Source of the DNA: Gammaproteobacteria bacterium
Lineage (GTDB): Bacteria > Pseudomonadota > Gammaproteobacteria > Chromatiales > Chromatiaceae
NCBI GenBank assembly: GCA_015490795.1
Contig: WFXD01000095.1
Location: forward strand, 1-44,175
DNA length: 44,175 nt
Direction: 5' to 3'
The translations under genes and the position numbers were made by a program. Each line of letters begins with the position of its first letter. Within the stretch, counting starts at the first letter, position 1. Positions 33,704 through 41,270 of this stretch are shown here, piece by piece. The notes beneath the pieces are model-generated. The model searched no databases and was not told the DNA's origin. It worked only from the letters and a program-made list of their open reading frames with translations.

Positions 33704-34294
33704 TCAATTGCGTATCAGCTCCCAGCGCTCTTCTATAGCCAGGTAGCCATTGATGTATCTGCTGAGCCTGTAAGTCAGGTTTGATTGACCATACGTTACG
33801 CTGTGTATTATCTCGGTAAGGGGCCGATACTTCTCGTTTGTCTTTGAGCGGAACTTCTCTATTACCTCAAAGCCATCGGGTATGATGGATGCCGACTGCT
33901 CCGCCAGATTGCTGAAGAGCACCAGGTTATCAGTAAACCTCATATTATCTTCCTTGATATATTTTTCTGTGGTGATCTGTAGTGCGCCAGATGCGTCGAT
34001 AGCCATGTTTGCAGTGAGGCTGAGCGTTCTGTTTTCAACCACGGGATTGTCATCCGGCCCTATGCATTGAAACAGTGTGCCTTTGCCTCTCCAGTGGCCG
34101 ACCATTTTTTTTGCTATCGCGATGATGGCCTTTCTCTCTTTGGGCGTTAGCGGCACAACATCCAGATCATAATATTGATCACCCTGCGAGATAAGGTTGG
34201 GTGAGCGCTCATAGCAGGAGGCTGCAATGCTGATATTACTGATCAGCAGCGCGCTCAACAGCATGGCGATTCCAGTGTGATTGCTGCGTATCAT
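33704..34294 (-). CDS. Secreted protein of unknown function
   Basis: Started at ATG 34294, with GGGGAG 7 bases upstream, the protein has 196 residues and a signal peptide ending near residue 24 (IAA). The mature part has a helix (LTPKERKAIIAIAKKM), then beta strands (HWRGKGTLFQCIGPDD, then ENRTLSLTANMAI) and pattern suggesting a lipocalin-like beta fold; no family is recognised. An in-frame start 26 codons upstream puts a polar stretch before the signal and is rejected. It is downstream of, and possibly transcribed with, the ion channel gene after a 49-base gap. Confidence 0.75.
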   Translation of the reverse strand: MIRSNHTGIAMLLSALLISNISIAASCYERSPNLISQGDQYYDLDVVPLTPKERKAIIAIAKKMVGHWRGKGTLFQCIGPDDNPVVENRTLSLTANMAIDASGALQITTEKYIKEDNMRFTDNLVLFSNLAEQSASIIPDGFEVIEKFRSKTNEKYRPLTEIIHSVTYGQSNLTYRLSRYINGYLAIEERWELIRN

Positions 34295-34343
34295 ACCCAG
34301 GCTCCCCGATTTTGATGCTATGGTAACAGCCAAGTATAGCTGT

Positions 34344-35207
34344 TCAGGGTCGATCTGGCGGCCGCTTTTCACCGTTCTGCCGGCTCTCCTGCAGATTGAT
34401 CAGCAGTGCCTCCATTCTCTCCAGCCGCTGCTCCATCTGCTCTGTATGCTCTCGAATCCAGTGCACCTCTCCCGCCTCGCCTTCACCGCTCTCACGGTCG
34501 AACTGCTCATGCTCGCGCTGCAATACCTCAAGCACGATACCAATCATCATATTCAGAAAAACGAAGGCGACGATAAATATAAAGGTCAGATAGAAGATCC
34601 AGCTAAAGGGGTAGACCTCCATCGTCTCATACATCACATCGGTCCAATCCTCGAAGGTCGCCACCCGGAACAGTGTCAGCATGGAGATGGTGATGTTGCC
34701 CCACAGCTCGGTATTGATATTGCCGAAGAAGATGCTGCCCATCGCGGCATAGATGTAAAAGAAGATAAACATCAGCAGCGAGACATAACCCATGCGGGGG
34801 ATGGCCTTGACAAAGGCGTTCAGCAGCACCCGCAGCTCAGGGATGATAGAGACCAGACGCAGCACGCGAAAGATGCGCAGCAGCCGCCCCAGCAGCGCCA
34901 TCTCGGACTCATCCACCGGGATCAGGCTGGCGGTGACGATGATGAAGTCAAAGATATTCCACCCTTTGCTGAAGAATTTTTTGAAGCTGTGGTCGGCAAT
35001 CATGCGGATGATGATTTCAGCCAGAAAGATGAGGGTGATGCCGGTATCCAGAACCCTGAAGATAAAGGCAATCTGGGGGTTGATGGCATAGGTTTTGGCG
35101 CCAATCACCAGGGCAGATATGACAATGATGGCGATAACAAAGGTCTCAAAGGTTTTGTTCTCGCGGATGGCGATAAAGCGTTGTTGTAGTGCGGCGGTAT
35201 TGATCAT
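34344..35207 (-). CDS. Bacterial voltage-gated cation channel (BacNav-like)
   Basis: This 287-residue protein has six helices with voltage sensor and pore: S1 about 21-40, S2 51-70, S3 83-97, S4 about 104-134, S5 139-161, pore loop 172-194 and S6 202-230. S4 has Arg108, 111, 114 and 117 at every third place. The C-terminal coiled coil is at about 247-275. It should assemble as a tetramer. The selectivity filter reads T184-F-E-D-W-T-D190. In NavAb numbering the D at the second acidic place and at the end correspond to positions that, when changed to Asp, give the calcium-selective CavAb. Sodium or calcium selectivity is therefore open. It is separated from hisG by a palindromic repeat. Confidence 0.93.
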   Translation of the reverse strand: MINTAALQQRFIAIRENKTFETFVIAIIVISALVIGAKTYAINPQIAFIFRVLDTGITLIFLAEIIIRMIADHSFKKFFSKGWNIFDFIIVTASLIPVDESEMALLGRLLRIFRVLRLVSIIPELRVLLNAFVKAIPRMGYVSLLMFIFFYIYAAMGSIFFGNINTELWGNITISMLTLFRVATFEDWTDVMYETMEVYPFSWIFYLTFIFIVAFVFLNMMIGIVLEVLQREHEQFDRESGEGEAGEVHWIREHTEQMEQRLERMEALLINLQESRQNGEKRPPDRP

Positions 35208-35233
35208 GGGAGAAGATAGAGTATGGTGATAGA

Positions 35234-35308
35234 TTGAACCTGGAAAAATCAGTTGAGCCTGCTTTAAACGTCTAATGCACTCAATCTACAGGATTTTTCC
35301 AGGTTGAA
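35234..35308. repeat. 75-bp palindromic repeat between hisG and the channel gene
   Basis: Left arm 35234-35250 and right arm 35292-35308 are inverted copies with one mismatch, and an inner TTGAG/CTCAA pair lengthens the stem. It ends 3 bases before the hisG stop. A 22-base block at 35239-35260 recurs with one change at 43340-43361. This is a small MITE-like or REP-like element that may also end the hisG transcript. Confidence 0.65.
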
Positions 35309-35311
35309 GGG

Positions 35312-36184
35312 TCAGGCCATCTTGCGCAGTTCGTACTCCAGGATGCCCTCTGCACCCAGCGCCTTGAGCTGAGGGATCAGGCTGCGTGTAATGCCGCTGT
35401 CAACCACGGTCTCGATCGCCAGCCACTGCTGATCGTACAGATGGCTGACGGTCGGTGCATGCAGGCTGGGCAGGATGGCGACGATCTCCTCCAGCCTCTC
35501 CTGCGGTGCATTCAGCTTCAGCGCCACCTTGCGCCGCGCCATCAGCGCCGATTGCAGCATCAGCGCAATCTGTTCGATCTTCGCCTTTTTTGCCGGGTCG
35601 GCCAGCGCCGCCTGGTTGGTGATAAGGCGTGTCTCGGTGTGCAGCAGGTCGCAGACAATGCGCAGCCCGTGCGCCTTGATGGTGCTGCCGGTCTCGGTGA
35701 TCTCGACCACCGCATCGACCAGCCCCTCAACCACCTTGGCCTCGGTCGCACCCCAGGAGAACTCCACCTCGGCATCGATGCCGCGCTCGGCCAGATAGCG
35801 CCTGGTAAAGCCCACCAGCTCGGTGGAGATCTTCTTGCCTTGCAGATCCTCAACCGACTGGATCGGGGAGTCCTGCGGCACCACCAGCACCCAGCGGCAG
35901 GGCTGATCCGAGCTTTTGGAGTAGACCAGCTCGCTGATCTCGACCACATCGGCCTCGGTCTCCAGTATCCAGTCGTGGCCGGTCAGCCCCAGATCGAGGG
36001 TGCCGTTGGCGACATAGGGGGCCATCTCCTGAGAGCGCACCAGGGCACAGCTGATCTCGGGGTCGTTGATGCTGGGAAAGTAGTTGCGCGAGCGCAGCTG
36101 TATCTCCCACCCGGCCTGTGCAAAAAGTGAGAGGGTGGCCTTTTCCAGGCTCCCTTTGGGAATGCCTAATTTGAGTTGTGACAT
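35312..36184 (-). CDS. hisG: ATP phosphoribosyltransferase, long form (HisG)
   Basis: This 290-residue enzyme catalyses the first step of histidine synthesis, joining ATP and PRPP. It has the start LGIPKGSLEKAT, GLTGHDWI, GKKISTELVGFTRRYL, the PRPP site DAVVEITETGSTI and the C-terminal HisG_C regulatory domain at about 215-290. That domain makes it the long form, which is feedback-inhibited by histidine and needs no HisZ. No other his gene is in the window. It lies 20 bases after the SH3 gene and is the last gene of the prlC unit. It ends in a palindromic repeat. Confidence 0.95.
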   Translation of the reverse strand: MSQLKLGIPKGSLEKATLSLFAQAGWEIQLRSRNYFPSINDPEISCALVRSQEMAPYVANGTLDLGLTGHDWILETEADVVEISELVYSKSSDQPCRWVLVVPQDSPIQSVEDLQGKKISTELVGFTRRYLAERGIDAEVEFSWGATEAKVVEGLVDAVVEITETGSTIKAHGLRIVCDLLHTETRLITNQAALADPAKKAKIEQIALMLQSALMARRKVALKLNAPQERLEEIVAILPSLHAPTVSHLYDQQWLAIETVVDSGITRSLIPQLKALGAEGILEYELRKMA

Positions 36185-36204
36185 GGTTGAACCTGTGTTG
36201 GTGA

Positions 36205-36789
36205 TCAGAGCCTGAGCCCGCCAAGGCGCTTGCGCAGGCGATAGTTTCGAAAGACGATACCGCTGATAAAGCCGAGCAGGAGCAGCAGCCCCGCTGCGGG
36301 CAGCAGCCAGAGTGGCAGTGCCGACAGGCGCTGCTTGTCGGCCAGTCTGGACTCAGCCTCATACAGCGACTGGGTCAGCCGGTTGACCTGCTGCTCTGCC
36401 TCGGCCAGCCTTTTCTCTGTTGCGGTTCGGTCCGGGGATGTTTTGTTGCGCTGCTCCAGCGCGGCCTCTGCCTGTTGCAGCTTGTGGCGCAGCTCGCCCG
36501 CTGTGGCCTGTAGCTCCAGCAGCATCACCTGGGCGGGCCTCTCTTCAGAGATGAAGCGGCTCTCGACCCACCCCTCGCTACGGTTGGGCAGGCGTATCCG
36601 GGTGAAGTTTCCCGCTGTTTTCAGCAGCTCCACCGGCGTACCACTCGGCAGAACCTGGAGGGGGTTGGCGCTGGCCTGCGGCTTTTCATACACCCCGGCC
36701 AGCAGCTTGTCCGTGATATAGGCGGCTGAAAGCGGTGATGAGAGTAGCAGCAGCAACAGCCCCGCAATAAGGTGAGATTTTTGTAACAT
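36205..36789 (-). CDS. YgiM-like SH3-domain membrane protein (TIGR04211 type)
   Basis: This 194-residue protein has a signal peptide (about 1-22). An SH3b domain at about 25-85 (YITDKLLAGVYEKP, then LPSGTPVELLK and RSEGWVESRFI) is followed by a coiled coil at about 88-152 and a C-terminal membrane helix at about 160-178 with a basic tail (RNYRLRKRLGGLRL). This order matches YgiM and TIGR04211 proteins. The SH3 domain lies in the periplasm on a coiled stalk. The function is unknown; cell-wall contact is likely. It is 5 bases after prlC and 20 before hisG, all leftward. Confidence 0.88.
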   Translation of the reverse strand: MLQKSHLIAGLLLLLLSSPLSAAYITDKLLAGVYEKPQASANPLQVLPSGTPVELLKTAGNFTRIRLPNRSEGWVESRFISEERPAQVMLLELQATAGELRHKLQQAEAALEQRNKTSPDRTATEKRLAEAEQQVNRLTQSLYEAESRLADKQRLSALPLWLLPAAGLLLLLGFISGIVFRNYRLRKRLGGLRL

Positions 36790-36794
36790 CAGGA

Positions 36795-38828
36795 TTATCC
36801 GGTGATACCACAGTGGCGCAGCAGCGCATCCACCCTGGGCGGCCTGCCCCGAAAAGCGATGAACAGATCGGCTGCATCCTGTGCGCCGCCCTTTTCCAGG
36901 ATATTGCGCAGAAAGGACTCTCCGCTGGCGGCATCAAAGATACCATTCTCTTCAAACAGGGAGAAGGCGTCAGCAGAGAGCACCTCAGCCCACTTGTAGC
37001 TGTAGTAGCCTGCGCCATACCCCCCGGCGAAGATGTGCGAAAAGCCGTGGGCAAACCGGTTGAAGGCGGGTGGTTTGATCACCGCAACCTGCTCCCGGAC
37101 CTGTTCCAGAATCTCATAGATGCGCCCACCCTTTTCCGGGGCATACTCCAGGTGGATGCGGAAGTCGAACAGGCTGAACTCCAGCTGGCGCACCATCTGC
37201 ATGGCAGACTGGAAGTTCCTGGCGCTGTACATCTTCTGATAGAGCGCATCAGGCAGCGGCTCACCGCTCTCGACATGGCCGGAGATCAGGTTCAGCGCCT
37301 CCCGCTCCCAGCACCAGTTCTCCAGAAACTGGCTGGGCAGCTCCACGGCATCCCAGGCGACACCGTTGATGCCGGAGACAGCGCGATAGTCGACGCGGGT
37401 CAGCAGGTGGTGCAGGCCGTGGCCAAATTCGTGGAACAGGGTCTCTACCTCGCTGTGGGTGAAGAGTGCCGGCTGGTCACCCACCGGCGGTGAGAAGTTG
37501 CAGGTGAGGTAGGCGACCGGGTTCTGCTGCCTGTTGGGGGTGACCATGCGCCCCACATAGTCATCCATCCAGGCGCCACCGCGCTTGTTGCGACGGGCGT
37601 AGAGGTCAAGATAGAACTGGCCGCGCAGCTCCCCATCCCGATCCCTGATCTCAAAAAAGCGCACATCGGGGTGCCAGCAGTCGACCCCCTTCACCTCGTG
37701 GATCTGGATGCCAAAGAGCCGCTTTACCACAGCAAACAGGCCGGGGATGACGCGGCTTTCGGGGAAGTAGGGTTTCAACTCCTCCTGGGTGAAGGCATAG
37801 CGCTGCTGGCGCAGCTTTTCGGAGTAGTAGCCGATGTCCCAGGCCTCCAGCTGCTCCACGGCGTGAGCCTCTTTGGCGAAGCTGCGCAGCTCATCCAGCT
37901 CCTGCTCTGCCTGGGCGTGGGAGCGTTGTGCCAGATCCGTGAGAAAGCCGATCACCTCATCGGTGGAGCGGGCCATTTTGGTGGCCAGTGAGCGCTCGGC
38001 ATAGTTATCGAAGCCGAGCAGGTTGGCCAGTTCGTGACGCAGTGCCAGCAGCTCTTCCATAATCTTGCTGTTGTCCCACCGGCCTGCATCCGGCCCCTGG
38101 TCGGAGGCGCGGGTGGCATAGGCCTGGTAGAGCTCATGGCGCAGCTCGCGGTCGTCGGCGTAGTTCATGACCGGCATGTAGGAGGGGAGGTCCAGGGTCA
38201 GCATCCACCCCTCTTCTCCCCGCTGTTGCGCGATCTGTCTGGCCAGGCCGAGGGCGGAGTCAGGCAGCCCGCTGAGCGCTCTCTCATCGGTAATCAGCTT
38301 GCTCCAGGCGTTGCTGGCATCCAGCAGATTGTCGCTGAACTGGCTGGTGAGCTGGGAGATGCGCTGACTGACCGCTTTATAACGCGCCTTCTGCCCGGGC
38401 GGCAGGTCGACGCCGGAGAGGTGAAAATCACGCAGTGCATGCTCCAGCACCTTCTGCTGGGCAGCGTCGAGATCGGCGCTCTGTGCAGCCACGGCCTGGT
38501 AGGCGGCAAACAGCGCCTCGTTCTGCCCCATCTCAGTGGCATATTCACTCAGCTTCGGCAGGCAGGCGTTGTAGGCTTCACGCAGCTCATCGCTGTTGAT
38601 CACCGCGTTTAGATGGCTCACCGGCGACCAGGCGCGCCCCAGTTTGTCATCCTCCAGATCCAGCGGCTCGACCAGACTCTGCCAGGTGGGCGGCTGCTTG
38701 CTCTCCAGCACGGATTGAACCAGTGCACGCCCCTCTGCCAGCAGTTGATCAATGGCAGGTTCGACATGTTCCGGCTTGATTCTGGAGAAGGGCGGCAGGC
38801 CAGAGAGATTTAGCAGTGGATTGTCCAT
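36795..38828 (-). CDS. prlC: Oligopeptidase A (PrlC)
   Basis: This 677-residue M3-family zinc metallopeptidase has the HEFGH zinc motif at about residue 466 and the downstream Glu in WDAVELPSQFLENW. The N-terminus (NPLLNLSGLPPFSRIKPEHVEPAI) and YGAGYYSYKWAEVL near the C-terminus are family blocks. It cleaves short peptides, including signal peptide fragments, in the cytoplasm. Length matches the E. coli enzyme. It is the first gene of the leftward prlC-SH3-hisG unit. The ribosome site before the ATG is weak. Confidence 0.96.
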   Translation of the reverse strand: MDNPLLNLSGLPPFSRIKPEHVEPAIDQLLAEGRALVQSVLESKQPPTWQSLVEPLDLEDDKLGRAWSPVSHLNAVINSDELREAYNACLPKLSEYATEMGQNEALFAAYQAVAAQSADLDAAQQKVLEHALRDFHLSGVDLPPGQKARYKAVSQRISQLTSQFSDNLLDASNAWSKLITDERALSGLPDSALGLARQIAQQRGEEGWMLTLDLPSYMPVMNYADDRELRHELYQAYATRASDQGPDAGRWDNSKIMEELLALRHELANLLGFDNYAERSLATKMARSTDEVIGFLTDLAQRSHAQAEQELDELRSFAKEAHAVEQLEAWDIGYYSEKLRQQRYAFTQEELKPYFPESRVIPGLFAVVKRLFGIQIHEVKGVDCWHPDVRFFEIRDRDGELRGQFYLDLYARRNKRGGAWMDDYVGRMVTPNRQQNPVAYLTCNFSPPVGDQPALFTHSEVETLFHEFGHGLHHLLTRVDYRAVSGINGVAWDAVELPSQFLENWCWEREALNLISGHVESGEPLPDALYQKMYSARNFQSAMQMVRQLEFSLFDFRIHLEYAPEKGGRIYEILEQVREQVAVIKPPAFNRFAHGFSHIFAGGYGAGYYSYKWAEVLSADAFSLFEENGIFDAASGESFLRNILEKGGAQDAADLFIAFRGRPPRVDALLRHCGITG

Positions 38829-39035
38829 AGGGCAGATCAGTCAGCTGAAAAGGCGAATAGTATCATCATGCCGGGCGGGGTTCAGTGTGAAATATGCCCA
38901 AGCCTGTTGGCGCTGATCTCTCCAACATCCTTGTTGATCACTGACAGCCTTGCAAGCACCTCAGCCGACCTGGCAAAAACTGCATCAACATGATTTGGCA
39001 TCTTTACCCTGAGGGTGCAGGTTTTTCACTCCAGT
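38829..39035. other. Intergenic region between prlC and the iron operon
   Basis: No credible frame is present. It should hold the promoter of leftward prlC. I see no clear terminator or repeat here. Confidence 0.4.
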
Positions 39036-39064
39036 TTGACATCGTTAATGCAAATCATTATCAT
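39036..39064 (+). promoter_or_regulatory. Sigma-70 promoter of the iron operon
   Basis: A perfect TTGACA (39036-39041) and TATCAT (39059-39064) are 17 bases apart, which is the ideal spacing. The Fur box covers the -10 element. Transcription would begin near 39071, leaving about 90 bases before the first possible start codon. Confidence 0.75.
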
Positions 39065-39071
39065 TCGCATT
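39047..39071. promoter_or_regulatory. Fur box
   Basis: The 25-base site has outer arms AATGC/GCATT and a core AAATCATTATCATTC that matches the ATCATTATC half-sites of the Fur consensus. It overlaps the -10 of the promoter, so iron-loaded Fur should block initiation and the operon should be on under iron limitation. Confidence 0.8.
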
Positions 39072-39161
39072 GCATCGCAGTCAGCCATCCATGCCTCCCG
39101 GTAAAGGTAGCCAGCCAGCAGCATTTTTTGGTTTGGGCACTTTTGCCGTGGAGGTTTTTTT

Positions 39162-39233
39162 ATGGCTGAAAAAGTTTTACTGGCGATGCGAACGTCCCTT
39201 TTTAATATGTTGGAATGTAGGAGAAGAATCTAA
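39162..39233 (+). CDS. Possible 23-residue leader ORF coupled to the P19-type gene
   Basis: ATG at 39162 has GGAGG 7 bases upstream, a better ribosome site than most genes in this window. The 23-codon frame ends in TAA at 39231-39233, whose last base is the first base of the next ATG (TAATG). The product begins MAEKVLLAM and ends in CRRRI. It contains no family motif. It may drive translational coupling of the operon or be a small protein. Confidence 0.4.
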   Translation: MAEKVLLAMRTSLFNMLECRRRI

Positions 39234-39799
39234 TGCAAAAATCCAAGAAACCGGCCCTTGCCGCCCTCACCGCCGGCCTGATATTGCTCTCGGTAGCGGG
39301 GGCTGCAACCGCTGTGGAATATCCCATCGGTGTACCTGAACAGCGCTACGGAATGGAGATCGCAGCAGTCTACTTGCAGCCGATACGTATGGAGCCTGAG
39401 GGCATGATGCGGTCGGCCGAAGAGTCAGATGTGCATATCGAGGCCGATATTCGCGCCCTGGATATCAACCCTAATGGTTTTGAGGAAGGTGCGTGGGTTC
39501 CCTATTTGCACGTCAAATATGAGGTGACAAAAAAGGACTCCGGCGAGACCATCAGCGGCGATTTTATGCCCATGGTGGCCAATGACGGCCCCCACTACGG
39601 TGACAACATCAAACTCATGGGGCCAGGCAAATACCATGTCAGGTACACGATCTACCCACCCAGCGCCAAGGAGAACCCAACCGGCCACAAATTTGGTCGC
39701 CACACCGACCGCCTGACCGGCGTACGGCCATGGTTCAAAACCTTCTCTGTGGAGTATGAATTCATATATGCCGGTATCGGTAAGCGAGGGGGGTACTGA
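39233..39799 (+). CDS. P19/FtrA/FetP-type periplasmic iron-binding protein
   Basis: This 188-residue protein has a signal peptide ending near residue 27 (TAVEYPIG). The Fe2+ transport domain has MEIAAVYLQPI, then WVPYLHVKYEV, and the metal-site block FMPMVANDGPHYG with Met and His ligands, followed by GKYHVRYTIYPP and a final RPWFKTFSVEYEF. P19 proteins (Campylobacter P19, UPEC FetP, Brucella FtrA) bind Cu and Fe in the periplasm and help ferrous iron uptake. The Fur box upstream agrees. AGGAGAAG precedes the ATG. It is followed by a porin gene after 2 bases. Confidence 0.93.
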   Translation: MQKSKKPALAALTAGLILLSVAGAATAVEYPIGVPEQRYGMEIAAVYLQPIRMEPEGMMRSAEESDVHIEADIRALDINPNGFEEGAWVPYLHVKYEVTKKDSGETISGDFMPMVANDGPHYGDNIKLMGPGKYHVRYTIYPPSAKENPTGHKFGRHTDRLTGVRPWFKTFSVEYEFIYAGIGKRGGY

Positions 39800-39801
39800 G
39801 T

Positions 39802-41247
39802 ATGGGCCTGTTTGAACGAAGGGGGGCTGGAGCCTTTCTTCTGGCTGCTCTGGCGCTGGGGATGGTGGCTCCTGCCGTCCTGGCGGAGGAGACCCTGAAT
39901 GCCAAAATCCTGCACCGGCTGGAAGCCATGGAGAGGCGTATCGCAAGGCTTGAGGCTGAGAAGGCGGCGTTGCAACGCTCTCTGGAAGCGCCTCACATTA
40001 GCGCTGAGGAGCCTCAGGTCGCTGCACGGCTCAAGGCGGTGGAGTCGCAGGTCAATAGCTATCGCCAGGCGGCCAGAACCGTGGATTCGCTGGAGGGCAT
40101 CCGTGCCGAAGCGGGGTTTACCATGATGGCACAAGCGCGTACCGACACGGACAACACGGTCAATAGTGATGCTGAACTCAACTATCGCGCCGATGCCACG
40201 GTCAGCCTGCCGGCGGGCAGCCTGGGCAGTGCCGAAGGCTTCCTGTTTGCCCACTTCCGCATGGGTCAGGGTCTGGGCCTGGAGAATCCTGGCTGGGCCT
40301 TCTCCTCGCTCAACTCGACCAGTTTCCAGCGCCCTGGCTCTGAGACCTCAGACAGCACCGTGCTGCTGGCCGAGGCCTGGTATCAGCTTGACATACCTCT
40401 GCCGCTGGGCGGCAACCCGGACCGGTCGCGCCGGCACATCGAGTTCAATGTGGGCAAGATAGATCCCTTTGTCTTCTTCGACCAGAATGCCATTGCCGAC
40501 GATGAGACCCGTGGCTTCGTAAACCAGTCCTTTGTGAATAATCCGTTACTGGATGTGGGTGGTGATGTGGGCGTGGATGAGTTCGGCTACTCGCCGGGGC
40601 TGCGATTCGCCTACATCGACGATTTTTACAGGCCGGTTAGTTACGGTGTCTCGCTCGGTGTGTTTGGTACGGGTCAGGGCGCAAGCTTTACGGACTCCTT
40701 TGACTCACCATTCATAATCGCCCAGGCCGAGACAGGGCAGCGGTTCTTTGGCGGGCTGGCCGGCAACTACCGCCTGTATGGCTGGCGTAATGGTCGCGGG
40801 CAGGATTTTGATGGCACAACGGGTGTCCACAGTGGTGTGGGGCTCAGTCTCGACCAGCAGGTTGATGACTACACGACACTGTTCATGCGCTATGGAGCCC
40901 AGATAGAGGGCAACGTGACCTTCGACCAGGCACTGACCCTCGGAGCCGAGTTTGGCGGCAGCTATTGGGGAAGAGGCGCCGACGCTTTGGGCATTGCGCT
41001 CGGCTGGCTGAACACTTCAGATGAGTTTCAGCGTGAATCACGCACCGTCGATGCCGATGCCGATGGAGTCCCCGACTACGGCTATCGTGCCAGTGGCAAT
41101 GAGCTGGTGGCAGAGATCTACTACCGCTATCGGCTGAACAACCAGTTCGAGTTGTCACCCAACCTTCAACATATACGCAATCCAGGCGGCAATCGTTCAG
41201 CCTCTGGTGTAACCGCTTTTGGTCTGCGGACACAGTGGAATTTTTAG
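39802..41247 (+). CDS. OprB-like outer-membrane porin with coiled coil
   Basis: This 481-residue protein has a signal peptide ending near residue 29 (VLA-E). A coiled coil with Leu/Glu/Arg heptads lies at about 33-95. A 16-strand-type barrel follows from about residue 105 and ends in LRTQWNF with the terminal Phe. The barrel blocks (GLENPGWAFSSLNSTSF, then FNVGKIDPFVFFDQNAIA) match the carbohydrate-selective OprB family. A DADADGVPDYG loop near residue 415 looks like a calcium-binding acidic loop. Its place between P19-type and polyferredoxin genes behind a Fur box suggests passage of iron or an iron complex, not sugar. Confidence 0.88.
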   Translation: MGLFERRGAGAFLLAALALGMVAPAVLAEETLNAKILHRLEAMERRIARLEAEKAALQRSLEAPHISAEEPQVAARLKAVESQVNSYRQAARTVDSLEGIRAEAGFTMMAQARTDTDNTVNSDAELNYRADATVSLPAGSLGSAEGFLFAHFRMGQGLGLENPGWAFSSLNSTSFQRPGSETSDSTVLLAEAWYQLDIPLPLGGNPDRSRRHIEFNVGKIDPFVFFDQNAIADDETRGFVNQSFVNNPLLDVGGDVGVDEFGYSPGLRFAYIDDFYRPVSYGVSLGVFGTGQGASFTDSFDSPFIIAQAETGQRFFGGLAGNYRLYGWRNGRGQDFDGTTGVHSGVGLSLDQQVDDYTTLFMRYGAQIEGNVTFDQALTLGAEFGGSYWGRGADALGIALGWLNTSDEFQRESRTVDADADGVPDYGYRASGNELVAEIYYRYRLNNQFELSPNLQHIRNPGGNRSASGVTAFGLRTQWNF

Positions 41248-41270
41248 TGCCTGGATAGTAGGAGTAAAAG

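Noticed and set aside
39070-39339. 89-codon rightward frame across the start of the P19-type gene
   Set aside because: It runs out of frame through the P19 signal peptide region, and the P19 frame is well supported.
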